Source: JAGRGG01 sp965217265 (lineage in GTDB: Bacteria; Pseudomonadota; Alphaproteobacteria; Geminicoccales; Geminicoccaceae). Taken from it: a DNA stretch of 64,000 nt. The notes beneath the pieces are model-generated. The model had not been told where the DNA came from, did not search any database, and saw only the letters and a list, made by a program, of their open reading frames with translations. The DNA lies in NCBI GenBank assembly GCA_965217265.1, contig CBDCHP010000012.1, forward strand, positions 459,976 through 523,975, in the 5' to 3' direction. Position numbers and translations under genes: made by a program. Shown here in pieces: positions 36,631 to 44,817 of this stretch; the first letter of the stretch is position 1; each line of letters opens with the position of its first letter.

Positions 36631-38100
36631 GTGCGCCCCGCCCTCGACCTCGCCCTGATCCCGCCAAAGCGCATGGCGCAAATCGACGCCGCCGCGATCG
36701 AGGCCGGGGTGCCGGGGAACGTCCTGATGGAGGCGGGCGGCCGCGCCGTCGTCCGGGCGATCACCGCCCGCTTCGCGCCCGAGCCCGTCCTCGTCCTCGC
36801 CGGCCCCGGCAACAACGGCGGCGACGGCTACGTCGTCGCCCGGCGCTTGGCCGCCGCCGGCTGGCCGGTGCGCCTCGCGGGCCTCGTCCCGGTCGAGCGC
36901 CTCAAGGGCGACGCCCGGGCGGCGGCGGAACGTTACGAGGGCCCGACCCTGCCGCTCGACACGGCCCTCAAGGCCGACGAGGCCCTCGTCGTCGACGCGC
37001 TGTTCGGCGCCGGCCTCGCCCGCCCGATCGAGGGAACGGCGAAGGCCGTGCTCGAACGCCTCGCCGGGCGCGGCGCGCGCTTCGTCGCGGTCGACGTGCC
37101 CTCGGGCGTCGACGGCGCCGACGGGGCCGTCCGCGGCTTCGCGGCGGCGGCGGCGCTCACCGTCACCTTCTGCCGCTTGAAGCCGGGCCACGTCCTCCTG
37201 CCCGGCCGCGGCTTGTGCGGTGAGACCGTCTTGGCCGACATCGGCATCCCCGACGCCGCCGTCGCCGCGCACGACGCCGACTGGCGCCACAACCGCCCGC
37301 CCCTGTGGCGCGAACACCTGGCCGAACCCGACGCGGCGGCGCACAAGTACAGCCGCGGCCACGCCCTCGTCGTCGGCGGGCCGGCGGCCACGACCGGGGC
37401 CGCCCGCATGGCGGCGGGGGCGGCCTTGCGCGCCGGGGCCGGCCTCGTCAGCGTCGCCTGCGACCCGGACGCGCTGGCGACCTACGCCGCCGGCCTGACG
37501 GCGGTGATGACCAAACCCATCGGCGACGACGCGGCCCTCCTCGACCTTTTGCAGGGCGCCAAGGTCCGCGCCTGCCTGATCGGGCCGGGCGCCGACCCCG
37601 ACGCCGCCACGCGGGCGCGCGTGCTGGCCCTGCTCGGCGCCGGCGTGCCGCTCGTCCTCGACGGCGGCGCGCTCACCGCGTTCGCGGCCAAACCCGACGA
37701 CCTCACCGCCGAGCTGCGGCCGGACTGCGTCCTCACCCCGCACGAGGGCGAGTATGCCCGCCTGTTCGCGCACGAGGGCTCGCGGCTGGAGCGCGCCCGC
37801 CTCGCGGCGGCGGCGGCGAACACCGTCGTCGTCCTCAAGGGCCCGGACACCTGCGTCGCGGCCCCGGACGGCCGGGTCGCCGTCAACGGCGACGCGCCGC
37901 CGTCGCTCGCCACCGCCGGCAGCGGCGACGTCCTGGCCGGGATCGTCACGGCCCTCCTGGCGCGCGGCCTGCCCGCCTTCGAGGCGGCGTCCGCCGCCGT
38001 CTGGCTCCACGCCGCCGCCGCCCGCGCACGCGGCCCCCACCTCGTCGCCTCCGACCTCGAGTCCGGCCTGCCGGCGGCGTTCAAGCGTGCTTTGGGCTGA
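36631..38100 (+). CDS. nnr: Bifunctional NAD(P)H-hydrate epimerase and ADP-dependent dehydratase
   Basis: About 489 residues. The N-terminal epimerase (YjeF-N) has GPGNNGGDGYVVARRL and VDVPSGVDGADGAV; the C-terminal dehydratase (ribokinase-like, YjeF-C) has GAARMAAGAALRAGAGLV, LTPHEGEYARLF, VVLKGPDT and ATAGSGDVLAGI. Together they repair hydrated NADH and NADPH. I start at GTG 36631 (GAGGGA five bases upstream); a TTG at 36619 overlaps the preceding stop. No special regulation is seen. Confidence 0.95.
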   Translation: MRPALDLALIPPKRMAQIDAAAIEAGVPGNVLMEAGGRAVVRAITARFAPEPVLVLAGPGNNGGDGYVVARRLAAAGWPVRLAGLVPVERLKGDARAAAERYEGPTLPLDTALKADEALVVDALFGAGLARPIEGTAKAVLERLAGRGARFVAVDVPSGVDGADGAVRGFAAAAALTVTFCRLKPGHVLLPGRGLCGETVLADIGIPDAAVAAHDADWRHNRPPLWREHLAEPDAAAHKYSRGHALVVGGPAATTGAARMAAGAALRAGAGLVSVACDPDALATYAAGLTAVMTKPIGDDAALLDLLQGAKVRACLIGPGADPDAATRARVLALLGAGVPLVLDGGALTAFAAKPDDLTAELRPDCVLTPHEGEYARLFAHEGSRLERARLAAAAANTVVVLKGPDTCVAAPDGRVAVNGDAPPSLATAGSGDVLAGIVTALLARGLPAFEAASAAVWLHAAAARARGPHLVASDLESGLPAAFKRALG

Positions 38101-38215
38101 GATCGGGTGGGTGTCGCGTAGCGAACGGGGGCCGTAATGCGACATATTGATGTGGCAGACGTTCTTTTAGGGTTATACTCGACGGAAATCTTCCCAGGTT
38201 CTCTCGTGCGATGGG

Positions 38216-39331
38216 GTGGCGAAGACGTTGGATGAGAAGCTGAACTACATCGTCAACTACATATCTGACCATCTCTACGTGCATCCCACCAAGAACGGTG
38301 TCCACGCTTTAATTGCGGCGGACAGTCGCGCCGATGGCAACAGAGAAATGCAAACCGAGATCGAAGTATCGCCGCACGTACGCCTCGTCGTCAAGATGTA
38401 CCACGTCACTGAAAGCAACGACTGGAAGCGGCTGGAGATCAAGAGACTCAAGCTCAATAAGCAAGTCTGGCAACCCGATGGTGAAGTAATCTTAAACGAG
38501 TTCACAGGAGCAAAACTTGCCACCTTCCTGAAAGTGCTGTCATCCCTTGATCTGACAGAGCCTGAGAAGGCGAAGATCGACCTTGGCGAGGTGACGCTCA
38601 GCCAGCTCTCGACGCTGCTGAAGACCGACAAGGGCCGCGCCCTCGTGGACGGCTTATCCCATTCCCCCGGCCTAGAACATGACATCATCGCCATTGCGGC
38701 GAAGCAACGAGCCTTAAGACAATTCGAGGAACTGCTGAATAGGGAAAAAACCCCTGAACCCGAGTGGCAAAAATTCTTTCAAGCCAACCTGTGGGTGTTC
38801 GGCTACGGCCTCACATTCAAGTTCTTGACGCCCGTGGGCGAGAAGCTGGAGAGCATGACGACGGGGGCGACCTTCAACCGCGCGGGCAAGTGCGTAGATG
38901 GCCTATTGCAGACGCGGGCCGCCGTTAGCCAGTGCGTTCTGGTGGAGATCAAGCGGAGCGATACCAAGTTGCTCCAAGATCAAGCCTACCGGTCGGGAAC
39001 CTGGGGTGTCTCGCCCGAGCTGTCGAACGCCGTGACCCAGGCGCAGAAGACCGCCTTCGAATTTAAACAAGATCATCAACCTCGGTTTACACCCAAGGAT
39101 AAACATGGGAACGACGCCGGTGCTCCAATCTATGCCGTGGAGCCACGGACCTATCTTATAATCGGCCACCAGAGCGAGCTTCGTAGGAACAACGACAGGA
39201 TCGCGTGCTTCGAGCTTTACCGTCGCAACGTCCGAACGCCCGAGATCATCACGTTCGACGAGCTTTACGAGCGCGCCAAGTGCATCGTCGAGCAGTTCGA
39301 CCCACCGAAGGATCCAGGCGGCAGCCGCTAA
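38216..39331 (+). CDS. sduA: Shedu-type anti-phage nuclease (DUF4263)
   Basis: 371 residues with a GTG start. The C-terminal DUF4263 nuclease domain (about 180-370) has the family pattern: EPEWQKFFQANLWVFGYGL, then CVDGLLQTRAAVSQCVLVEIKRSDTKLL cut here as Asp228, Glu244 and Lys246 (a PD-(D/E)xK arrangement), and SGTWGVSPELSNAVTQAQK. The N-terminal 110 residues are beta-rich and would be a sensor or oligomerisation domain. Shedu proteins act alone against phage by cutting DNA. GC and codon use are intermediate and unlike the flanking genes, consistent with acquisition. It stands alone, with a short promoter region containing GGTTATACT at 38175. Confidence 0.82.
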   Translation: MAKTLDEKLNYIVNYISDHLYVHPTKNGVHALIAADSRADGNREMQTEIEVSPHVRLVVKMYHVTESNDWKRLEIKRLKLNKQVWQPDGEVILNEFTGAKLATFLKVLSSLDLTEPEKAKIDLGEVTLSQLSTLLKTDKGRALVDGLSHSPGLEHDIIAIAAKQRALRQFEELLNREKTPEPEWQKFFQANLWVFGYGLTFKFLTPVGEKLESMTTGATFNRAGKCVDGLLQTRAAVSQCVLVEIKRSDTKLLQDQAYRSGTWGVSPELSNAVTQAQKTAFEFKQDHQPRFTPKDKHGNDAGAPIYAVEPRTYLIIGHQSELRRNNDRIACFELYRRNVRTPEIITFDELYERAKCIVEQFDPPKDPGGSR

Positions 39332-39679
39332 GGTTATCGCCAAACTCCACCTGATGAAGCCAAAAGCATTGAAAGGGCAGGGGCACAGCATCGCCAGCAA
39401 CGGTCACAGCCAAACCCTGCACATCTTGCCAAGCACTTGCGGGCGAAGCCGCCAAGCCCGGTCTGAGGCTCAACGGCCGCAGGCCAGAGGCGGCCGTCTC
39501 GCGTATCGTGGTCCGGTTCGTTGCGTGCTTGGCTATAGACCGACCCTCGTCACCCGACCTCGAACCGAGACCTTATCTCCCGCCCGCGGCGCTTGAAGGG
39601 CGGCGGGCGGCGGACGACACTTCGTCCTTGACCGCCCGACCCGCACTCTGCAAGCCGGGCCCAACCGCACGGGCAGATC
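39332..39679. other. Non-coding stretch after the Shedu gene
   Basis: 348 bp without a gene I can support on either strand. The first half has the intermediate composition of the Shedu gene; from about 39430 it returns to host GC. No inverted repeats typical of an insertion boundary were found, and no T-run terminator. It presumably holds the promoter of the GGDEF-EAL gene. Confidence 0.5.
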
Positions 39680-42319
39680 ATGGCCGAGACATTACCGCCT
39701 CAAGGGAGAACGATCCGCGATGCGGCAGCGAGAGGCGGGATTCCTGCGCCGCGCGGGGGCGCGTCGTCGCCCGCGCCGCGCGGGCGGGCGTCGTTGAGGG
39801 AGATCGGCCCCGACGGCGTGCGGCTCGTCGTCCGGCCGGGCGACGGTGCGGGCCCGCCGCGCGTGCTCGCCGCCGAGTGCGTCTTCGAGGGCGACAACGT
39901 GGCGCTGGCCGCCCTCGTCGGCCGGCGCTTCGATCGCGTCTGGCCCTTGTTCGCCCCGAGCGTGCCCTTGGCGCCGCTGTTGCCCGACCTCGACGCCGAC
40001 GCGTCGTTCACCCGGCTCTGGTCGCTCGGGGTGGAGGGTGCGCTGCGCCTGGACGCGACCAATAAGGCGGGGCTCTGGCACCTGTGCCTCGTCCGGCTGC
40101 CGACGATCGAGACCCAGACCTATACGGACGCCTTCGAGCACCCCTTCGTCACGGCGATGGGCGAGGGCGACGACTTCGAGCCCTTCCCGTCCGATCGCGT
40201 GCGCTGGTGGGCGCACCGGCGCCGGCTGGCCGCGAACGAGACCTCCGAAACGGTCCTGCGCCAGAACGACCCGATCGCCTGGGTCTACGAGCGCGCCGAG
40301 CCGATCCCCGGCACCAACGCCATCATCGGCACGCGGGTGGCGCTCGATCGGATCGCCGTCGTCCTGCGCCCGCTATTAGCCTTTGCCGGCGGCGGCGGCG
40401 TCGTCTGTCTGCCGGACGGCACCGCGCTCGTCGATGCGGGCGCCGCGGGCTTGGCGCCCCGGCTCGGCAAGCCCGGCAAGGCGCGGCTGCGCGAACTGTT
40501 CGAGGACCTGCTCGACGACGCGCTGGCCGGGCACGAGGCCGTGCTGCCGACTGGGGAAGGCCCGCTCAAGGTCCTGGTCGAGCGCCTGCCGCTCGGCCTG
40601 ATCGGCGTCAGGCCCATCAACGCACCGCCTGACGCGGCGTCGGGCGGGCGCGACGCGGTCTGGCCGCCGCCGCTCCTCGACGCGGTACAGGACGTGATGC
40701 TCGCCGTCGGCCCCGACGGCGCCGTGCGCTTTGCCGCCGGTGCGACGCGGGCGGTCCTGGGCCTCGCCCCCGCGGGTCTCGTCGGCCTCAGGCTCGACAC
40801 GCTCGTCGCCGACGCCGACGACGAGAGCGCCGATCTCGTCTCGCGCTTGGCCGACGCGGCGGCGAGCGGGCTCGGGCTTCTCGTCCGGGGGCGCCGGGGG
40901 GGAACGACCCTGTTGGAGACGGCGGTCAAGGCGGCGTCCTTGGACGGGCTGGCGCTTCGCGTCCTCACCCTGCGCGACGTCACCGTGCGGCGCCAGACCG
41001 AGGAGGCGATGGCGGGCCTTCTCTACCGCGACACGCTGACCGACCTGCCCAACCGGCTGTTGTTCTACGACCGGCTGGAGCAGGCGCTGGAGCGGGCGCG
41101 GCGGCAGGACGGCCACGTTGCCGTCATGCTGATCGACCTCGACCGCTTCAAGGTCATCAACGACTCGCTCGGCATGCGCCGAGGCGACGAGGTCATCAAG
41201 CACGTCGCCGGGCGCCTCGCGCCGGCCTTGCGGCCGAGCGACACGCTCGGGCGCTTGAGCGGCGACGAGTTCATGGTGCTCCTGCCGGCCTTGGGCGGGC
41301 CGGACGCGGCGGCGAAGACGGCGCAGGACCTGGTCGAGGCGATGCAGCCGCCGCTGCGAACCGGCGGGCACGAACTCGCCGTCCAAGCCTCGATCGGGAT
41401 CGCCTTGTTCCCGCACGACGGCGACGACCCCGACACGCTGGTCAAGAACGCCGCCGTGGCGCTCTCGCGGGTCAAGGAGCAGGGCCGCGGCCACTACCAG
41501 TTCTTCACCACCGACATGAACGCCGCCGCGTTCGAGCGGCTGATGCTGGAAACGCGGCTGCGCCGGGCCTTGGTCGAGGACGAGCTCGTCGTCCACTACC
41601 AACCGCAGGTGGCGGCCGAGGGGGCCCGGATCGTCGGCGTCGAGGCGCTGGTGCGCTGGCGCCACCCCGATCTCGGCATGATCCCGCCCGGCGAGTTCAT
41701 CCCGCTCGCCGAGGAGACCGGCCTCATCGTGCCGATCGGCGCCAGGGTCTTGCAGCACGCCTGCGAGGACGCGGCCCGCTGGCGGCGCGAGGGCTTCCTC
41801 GACCTTCGCCTCGCCGTCAATCTGTCGGGCCGGCAGTTCCAGGACAAGGGCCTGGTCGACGCCGTGCGGGCGATCTTGGCCGAGACCGGCTTTCCGCCCG
41901 AGCGGCTCGAACTGGAGCTGACCGAGAGCGTCATCATGCGCGACGTCGCCGAGGCGACCGAGCGCCTGCGCGAACTCAGCCGGCTCGGCATCAGCCTCGC
42001 GGTCGACGATTTCGGCACCGGCTACTCCAGCCTCGCCTACCTCAAGCGCTTTCCCATCCGCTCCTTGAAGATCGACCGCTCGTTCGTCGGCGACATCGAC
42101 CGCGACGCCAACTCGGCCGCGATCGCGTCCGCCATCGTCGCGCTTGCCGGCCGGCTCGGCCTCAAGGTGGTGGCCGAGGGCGTCGAGACGAAAGAGCAAC
42201 TCGATCTCTTGCGCTCGTACGGCTGCGACGAGTTGCAGGGCTGGCTGTTCGGCCGCCCGATCCCCGTCGCCGACCTGCTGGCCAAGCTCGTCGCCGCGCG
42301 CGAGGGGGTTGAAGAGTAG
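39680..42319 (+). CDS. GGDEF-EAL cyclic di-GMP turnover protein with PAS-like domain
   Basis: 879 residues. Residues 35-330 are an uncharacterised region; 335-445 resemble a PAS domain (VQDVMLAVGPDGAVRFAAGA); 450-610 the GGDEF domain, with active-site SGDEF (LGRLSGDEFMVLL) and an inhibitory I-site RPSD five residues before it; 625-870 the EAL phosphodiesterase domain with EALVRWRHPD, the Mg motif VDDFGTGYSSLAYL and KIDRSFV. Both halves keep most catalytic residues, although the first Gly of GGDEF is Ser. No membrane segments were seen, so it is cytosolic. ATG 39680. Probably a bifunctional or phosphodiesterase-biased enzyme controlling motility or biofilm. Confidence 0.9.
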   Translation: MAETLPPQGRTIRDAAARGGIPAPRGGASSPAPRGRASLREIGPDGVRLVVRPGDGAGPPRVLAAECVFEGDNVALAALVGRRFDRVWPLFAPSVPLAPLLPDLDADASFTRLWSLGVEGALRLDATNKAGLWHLCLVRLPTIETQTYTDAFEHPFVTAMGEGDDFEPFPSDRVRWWAHRRRLAANETSETVLRQNDPIAWVYERAEPIPGTNAIIGTRVALDRIAVVLRPLLAFAGGGGVVCLPDGTALVDAGAAGLAPRLGKPGKARLRELFEDLLDDALAGHEAVLPTGEGPLKVLVERLPLGLIGVRPINAPPDAASGGRDAVWPPPLLDAVQDVMLAVGPDGAVRFAAGATRAVLGLAPAGLVGLRLDTLVADADDESADLVSRLADAAASGLGLLVRGRRGGTTLLETAVKAASLDGLALRVLTLRDVTVRRQTEEAMAGLLYRDTLTDLPNRLLFYDRLEQALERARRQDGHVAVMLIDLDRFKVINDSLGMRRGDEVIKHVAGRLAPALRPSDTLGRLSGDEFMVLLPALGGPDAAAKTAQDLVEAMQPPLRTGGHELAVQASIGIALFPHDGDDPDTLVKNAAVALSRVKEQGRGHYQFFTTDMNAAAFERLMLETRLRRALVEDELVVHYQPQVAAEGARIVGVEALVRWRHPDLGMIPPGEFIPLAEETGLIVPIGARVLQHACEDAARWRREGFLDLRLAVNLSGRQFQDKGLVDAVRAILAETGFPPERLELELTESVIMRDVAEATERLRELSRLGISLAVDDFGTGYSSLAYLKRFPIRSLKIDRSFVGDIDRDANSAAIASAIVALAGRLGLKVVAEGVETKEQLDLLRSYGCDELQGWLFGRPIPVADLLAKLVAAREGVEE

Positions 42320-42388
42320 GAGACCGGCCGCGGCGCCGAGGAAGGGTCTCGGACAAAGTTGCAAGAACCTGCTGGGAGCAAAGGGGGC

Positions 42389-42497
42389 TGGCCACCCTGG
42401 ATCCCCGATCAAGTCGGGGATGACAAGAAAGAGGTTTGAGCGCCCGTACCCACAGCTTGTCATCCCGCACTTGATGCGGGATCCAGGGTGGCCGTGG
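42389..42497. repeat. PAL-2 paired palindrome, inverted copy of the 21-kb unit
   Basis: GGCCACCCTGGATCCCCGATC at one end and its mirror GGATCCAGGGTGGCC at the other, with about 35 bp between the two palindromes. The reverse complement matches 21033-21138 nearly base for base, including the spacer TGTGGGTA...CGC and the 30 bp outside it. The unit therefore moved, or was copied, as a block of about 145 bp. Confidence 0.82.
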
Positions 42498-42606
42498 GCG
42501 TTGCCCGTGAAGGACGCCTTCAAGCACTGGACGCCAGCCTCGGCACCCCGCCCAATCTCCAACGACAGATCACAAAAAAGAAGAAGAAAGCCCGCGCGTC
42601 AGCCTG

Positions 42607-43467
42607 CCTAGCGATGCTAGGCAGCGTTGACAAGGTCACTTCCGTTTTGCGGTGGCGTGTGATGCAAGGCTGGCTTTTGGAGGGCAGCCGTGGTGCGCGG
42701 TCTGATGAGCGACGAGGAGTGGGCGTTCTTTGCGCCGTTCGCGGTGGGGTCTGGTGGGCGTTCAGGTCGTCCGCCTGCCGGCCACCGACGTATGCCCGAC
42801 GGGATGTTCTGGATCGCTCGCACGGGCGTTTTTTGGCGCGATCTGCACGGGCGCTTCAACAAGTGGTCTTTCTGTCTGTCGCCAGTTCCGGCGCTGGACC
42901 TTGGCGGGCGTGTGGGATGCCCTGCTGGCGGCGTTGGACCCGGCCAAGGCGGCACCCGACAGCGTGGCCATGGTCGATAGCACCATCGTTCGCGCCCATC
43001 GGCAGGCGCAAAAAGGGGGCTGCGCGTGAGCGTGTCGGGGGCTCGCGCGGCGGCCGAACGGCAAAGGCCCGCACGATCGCCAACGGGCTCGGCCTGCCGC
43101 TTGCCGTCGAACCGACGGGCGGCGCGGCGTCGGGCCACCGCGGCTTCGAGCGACGCCGAGCGCGCCTTGCCCAAGGTGCTGATCGCAGGGCGTGGCCGTG
43201 ACGCCGACCGCATCCGCCAAGCCGTTGAACAAGCCAGCGGAACGGCCGTGACCTCGTCCCGGCAAGGCCGAGAGCGCCCCACCCCGATCGACCGCTTCGC
43301 CCGTGCGCGACGCAACCGCATCGAGCGGTGCTTTGGGCGCATGAACAACGCCCGCCGCACGGCTGCCCGCTACGGTAAGACGGCTGCCAGTTACCTCGGC
43401 TTCGTCCAGATCGTCGCCGTGCGCCCCTGGGTCTCGCACTTCGTTCACGCTGCCTGGCGACGCTAGG
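42607..43467 (+). mobile_element. Decayed IS5-family insertion sequence (IS427/IS1031-like)
   Basis: Imperfect terminal inverted repeats: CCTAGCGATGCTAGGCAGCG at 42607 and, on the other strand from 43467, CCTAGCGTCGCCAGGCAGCG; about 24 of 30 bases agree. Length 861 bp fits the two-frame IS427 type. It lies inside an arm of PAL-1 copy F, so the IS arrived after that repeat. A clear target duplication was not seen, though CTAG flanks or tips both ends. Confidence 0.82.
42690..43466 (+). pseudogene. IS5-family transposase, broken by several frameshifts
   Basis: The transposase can be followed only across three frames: MSDEEWAFFAPF to RRMPDGMFWIARTGVFWRDL (start 42690 region), then FRRWTLAGVWDALLAAL and MVDSTIVRAHR with the first catalytic Asp, then a stretch SRGGRTAKARTIANGLGLPL, then RPTPIDRFARARRNRIERCFG with the catalytic Glu region and RYGKTAASYLGF. 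Natural IS427 elements use one programmed frameshift; here there are at least three breaks, so it is inactive. Confidence 0.82.
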
Positions 43468-43486
43468 CCTGGAAGCGTTCGAATGC

Positions 43487-43984
43487 CTACTGCGAGGCCG
43501 ACGCCTTCTTGCGGTCGGGGTGGCACTGGCCGCGCGAGCCCTCGGCGCACACCGTCTTGCCGTCGATCCAGGTGGCGCCCGAGAGATCGGCGTTGAGGAA
43601 GTCGGCGCCGTCGGTGACGGCGGCGGTGAGGTCGGCACCGCGCAAGGACGTGCCGTAGAACCGCGTCTGGCGCAGGCTGGCGCCGCGCAAGGAGGCCTCG
43701 GCGAGGTCGGCGCTGGTGAAGTCGGCGCCGTACAGGTTGGTCCCGTCCAGCCGGGTCCCGTGCAAGACGGCCGAGACGAACTTGGCCCCGCGCGCCTTCG
43801 CGTCGCTCAGGTCGGCGCCGGTGAGGTCGGTGCGCTTGAACGAGGCCGAGGTCAGGTCGGCGCCGGTCAGGTCGGTGCCGCTGAGATTGCTGCCGTCGAG
43901 CAGGCAGCGGCGCCAGTTGACGTCGGGCCCGGCGACGTCGGCGCAGCCGGCGTAGGCCGTCGCGGGTGCCACGAGCAAGAGCAC
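43487..43984 (-). CDS. Secreted pentapeptide-repeat protein
   Basis: 165 residues built of about twenty five-residue repeats with the A(D/N)LXX pattern (GTDLTGADLTSASFKRTDL, LAEASLRGASLRQTRFYG), which fold as a right-handed quadrilateral beta-helix. A Cys appears early (AGCADVAG) and others late. The frame gives a GTG start at 43984, but a better signal peptide (LLFWPLLVLLLVAPATAYA) continues upstream to a ATG at about 44008 in another frame, with GCGGAGG before it. One missing base there would restore a standard exported protein. It lies 48 bp downstream of lipB on the same strand. Function unknown. Confidence 0.78.
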   Translation of the reverse strand: MLLLVAPATAYAGCADVAGPDVNWRRCLLDGSNLSGTDLTGADLTSASFKRTDLTGADLSDAKARGAKFVSAVLHGTRLDGTNLYGADFTSADLAEASLRGASLRQTRFYGTSLRGADLTAAVTDGADFLNADLSGATWIDGKTVCAEGSRGQCHPDRKKASASQ

Positions 43985-44032
43985 GAGTAGGGGCCAGAAC
44001 AGAAGCTCATCCTCCGCGAAACCTGTTGCCTC

Positions 44033-44710
44033 TTAGATGGGGTCGGCGGGTGCCCGAAGCGAGGGGGCGTCGCCGAACACCTCGGCAAAGCCCCGCTTGA
44101 GCGCCGCGTCCACTTGTTCCAGGGTCGCCTCGACGCCCAAACGTTCGAGCGAGGTGACGCCGTATTCGCTGATGCCGCAGGGCACGATGGCCTCGAAGTG
44201 TTCGAGGTCCGGTGTCACGTTGATCGCGATGCCGTGGTAGGTGACCCAGCGCCGCACGCGCACGCCGATCGCGGCGATCTTGGCCTCGCCCTCCGCGCCC
44301 GCGACCCAGAGACCGACCCGCCCGGCCCGGCGCTCGGCCGTGACGCCGAAGGTGGCGAGCGCCTCGATCACCAGGGCTTCGAGGTCATGCACGTAGCGCC
44401 TGAGGTCGGGCCCGCGCTGCTTCAAGTCGAGCATGAGGTAGACGACCCGCTGCCCCGGCCCGTGGTAGGTCAACTGGCCGCCGCGCCCGGTCTCGAAGAC
44501 CGGAAAGCGGCCCGGCTGCCGGACGTCGCCGTAAGACGCGCTGGTGCCGGCCGTGATGAGGGGCGGGTGTTCGAGCAGCCAGACCGCCTCGCTCGCCGCG
44601 CCGCTTCGAATCGCCTCGACCCGCGCCTCCATCGCCTCGATCGCGTCCTCGTAGGCGACCGGCCCCGGCCACGTCCGCCACTCGACACCCTTCGAGCGTT
44701 CCTCGCGCAT
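44033..44710 (-). CDS. lipB: Octanoyl-[acyl-carrier-protein] transferase (lipoate biosynthesis)
   Basis: 225 residues. Transfers octanoyl from ACP to lipoyl domains, from which LipA makes lipoate. Landmarks: LLEHPPLITAGTSA, GGQLTYHGPGQRVVYLMLDL, catalytic Lys in AKIAAIGVRV and catalytic Cys in VPCGISEYGVTSL. Length is typical. Divergent from maeB with 107 bp between starts. Confidence 0.95.
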   Translation of the reverse strand: MREERSKGVEWRTWPGPVAYEDAIEAMEARVEAIRSGAASEAVWLLEHPPLITAGTSASYGDVRQPGRFPVFETGRGGQLTYHGPGQRVVYLMLDLKQRGPDLRRYVHDLEALVIEALATFGVTAERRAGRVGLWVAGAEGEAKIAAIGVRVRRWVTYHGIAINVTPDLEHFEAIVPCGISEYGVTSLERLGVEATLEQVDAALKRGFAEVFGDAPSLRAPADPI

Positions 44711-44817
44711 TTCCTTTTTTCCTTGCGGTCAGAACAACCGTGCCGCTTGCGGCCCCGGCCGCACTCGGTCTACCTCCTGACGCGCAACGACAACAAAGGC
44801 CAGCGGAGGCAAAACCC

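Larger units (their letters stand above)
42351..43480. repeat. PAL-1 copy F, disrupted by a nested paired PAL-2 unit and an IS element
   Basis: Read on the minus strand, the PAL-1 tip GAACGC is at 43475-43480, the IS (42607-43467) interrupts the first arm, and the arm continues as CTGACGCGCGGGC with a T-rich tract (42545-42600). The paired PAL-2 unit is inserted in the centre, and a remnant of the other arm (CAACTTTGTCC) remains at 42352-42363. It lies between the convergent GGDEF-EAL and pentapeptide genes, the same setting as copies A and E. Confidence 0.72.

Noticed and set aside
39249..39473. A minus-strand frame at the 3' end of the Shedu gene
   Set aside because: Mostly antisense to the nuclease gene; no ribosome-binding site and no homologous pattern.
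40376..42562. A minus-strand frame of about 730 codons opposite the GGDEF-EAL gene
   Set aside because: Antisense shadow; the sense frame has complete GGDEF and EAL motifs.
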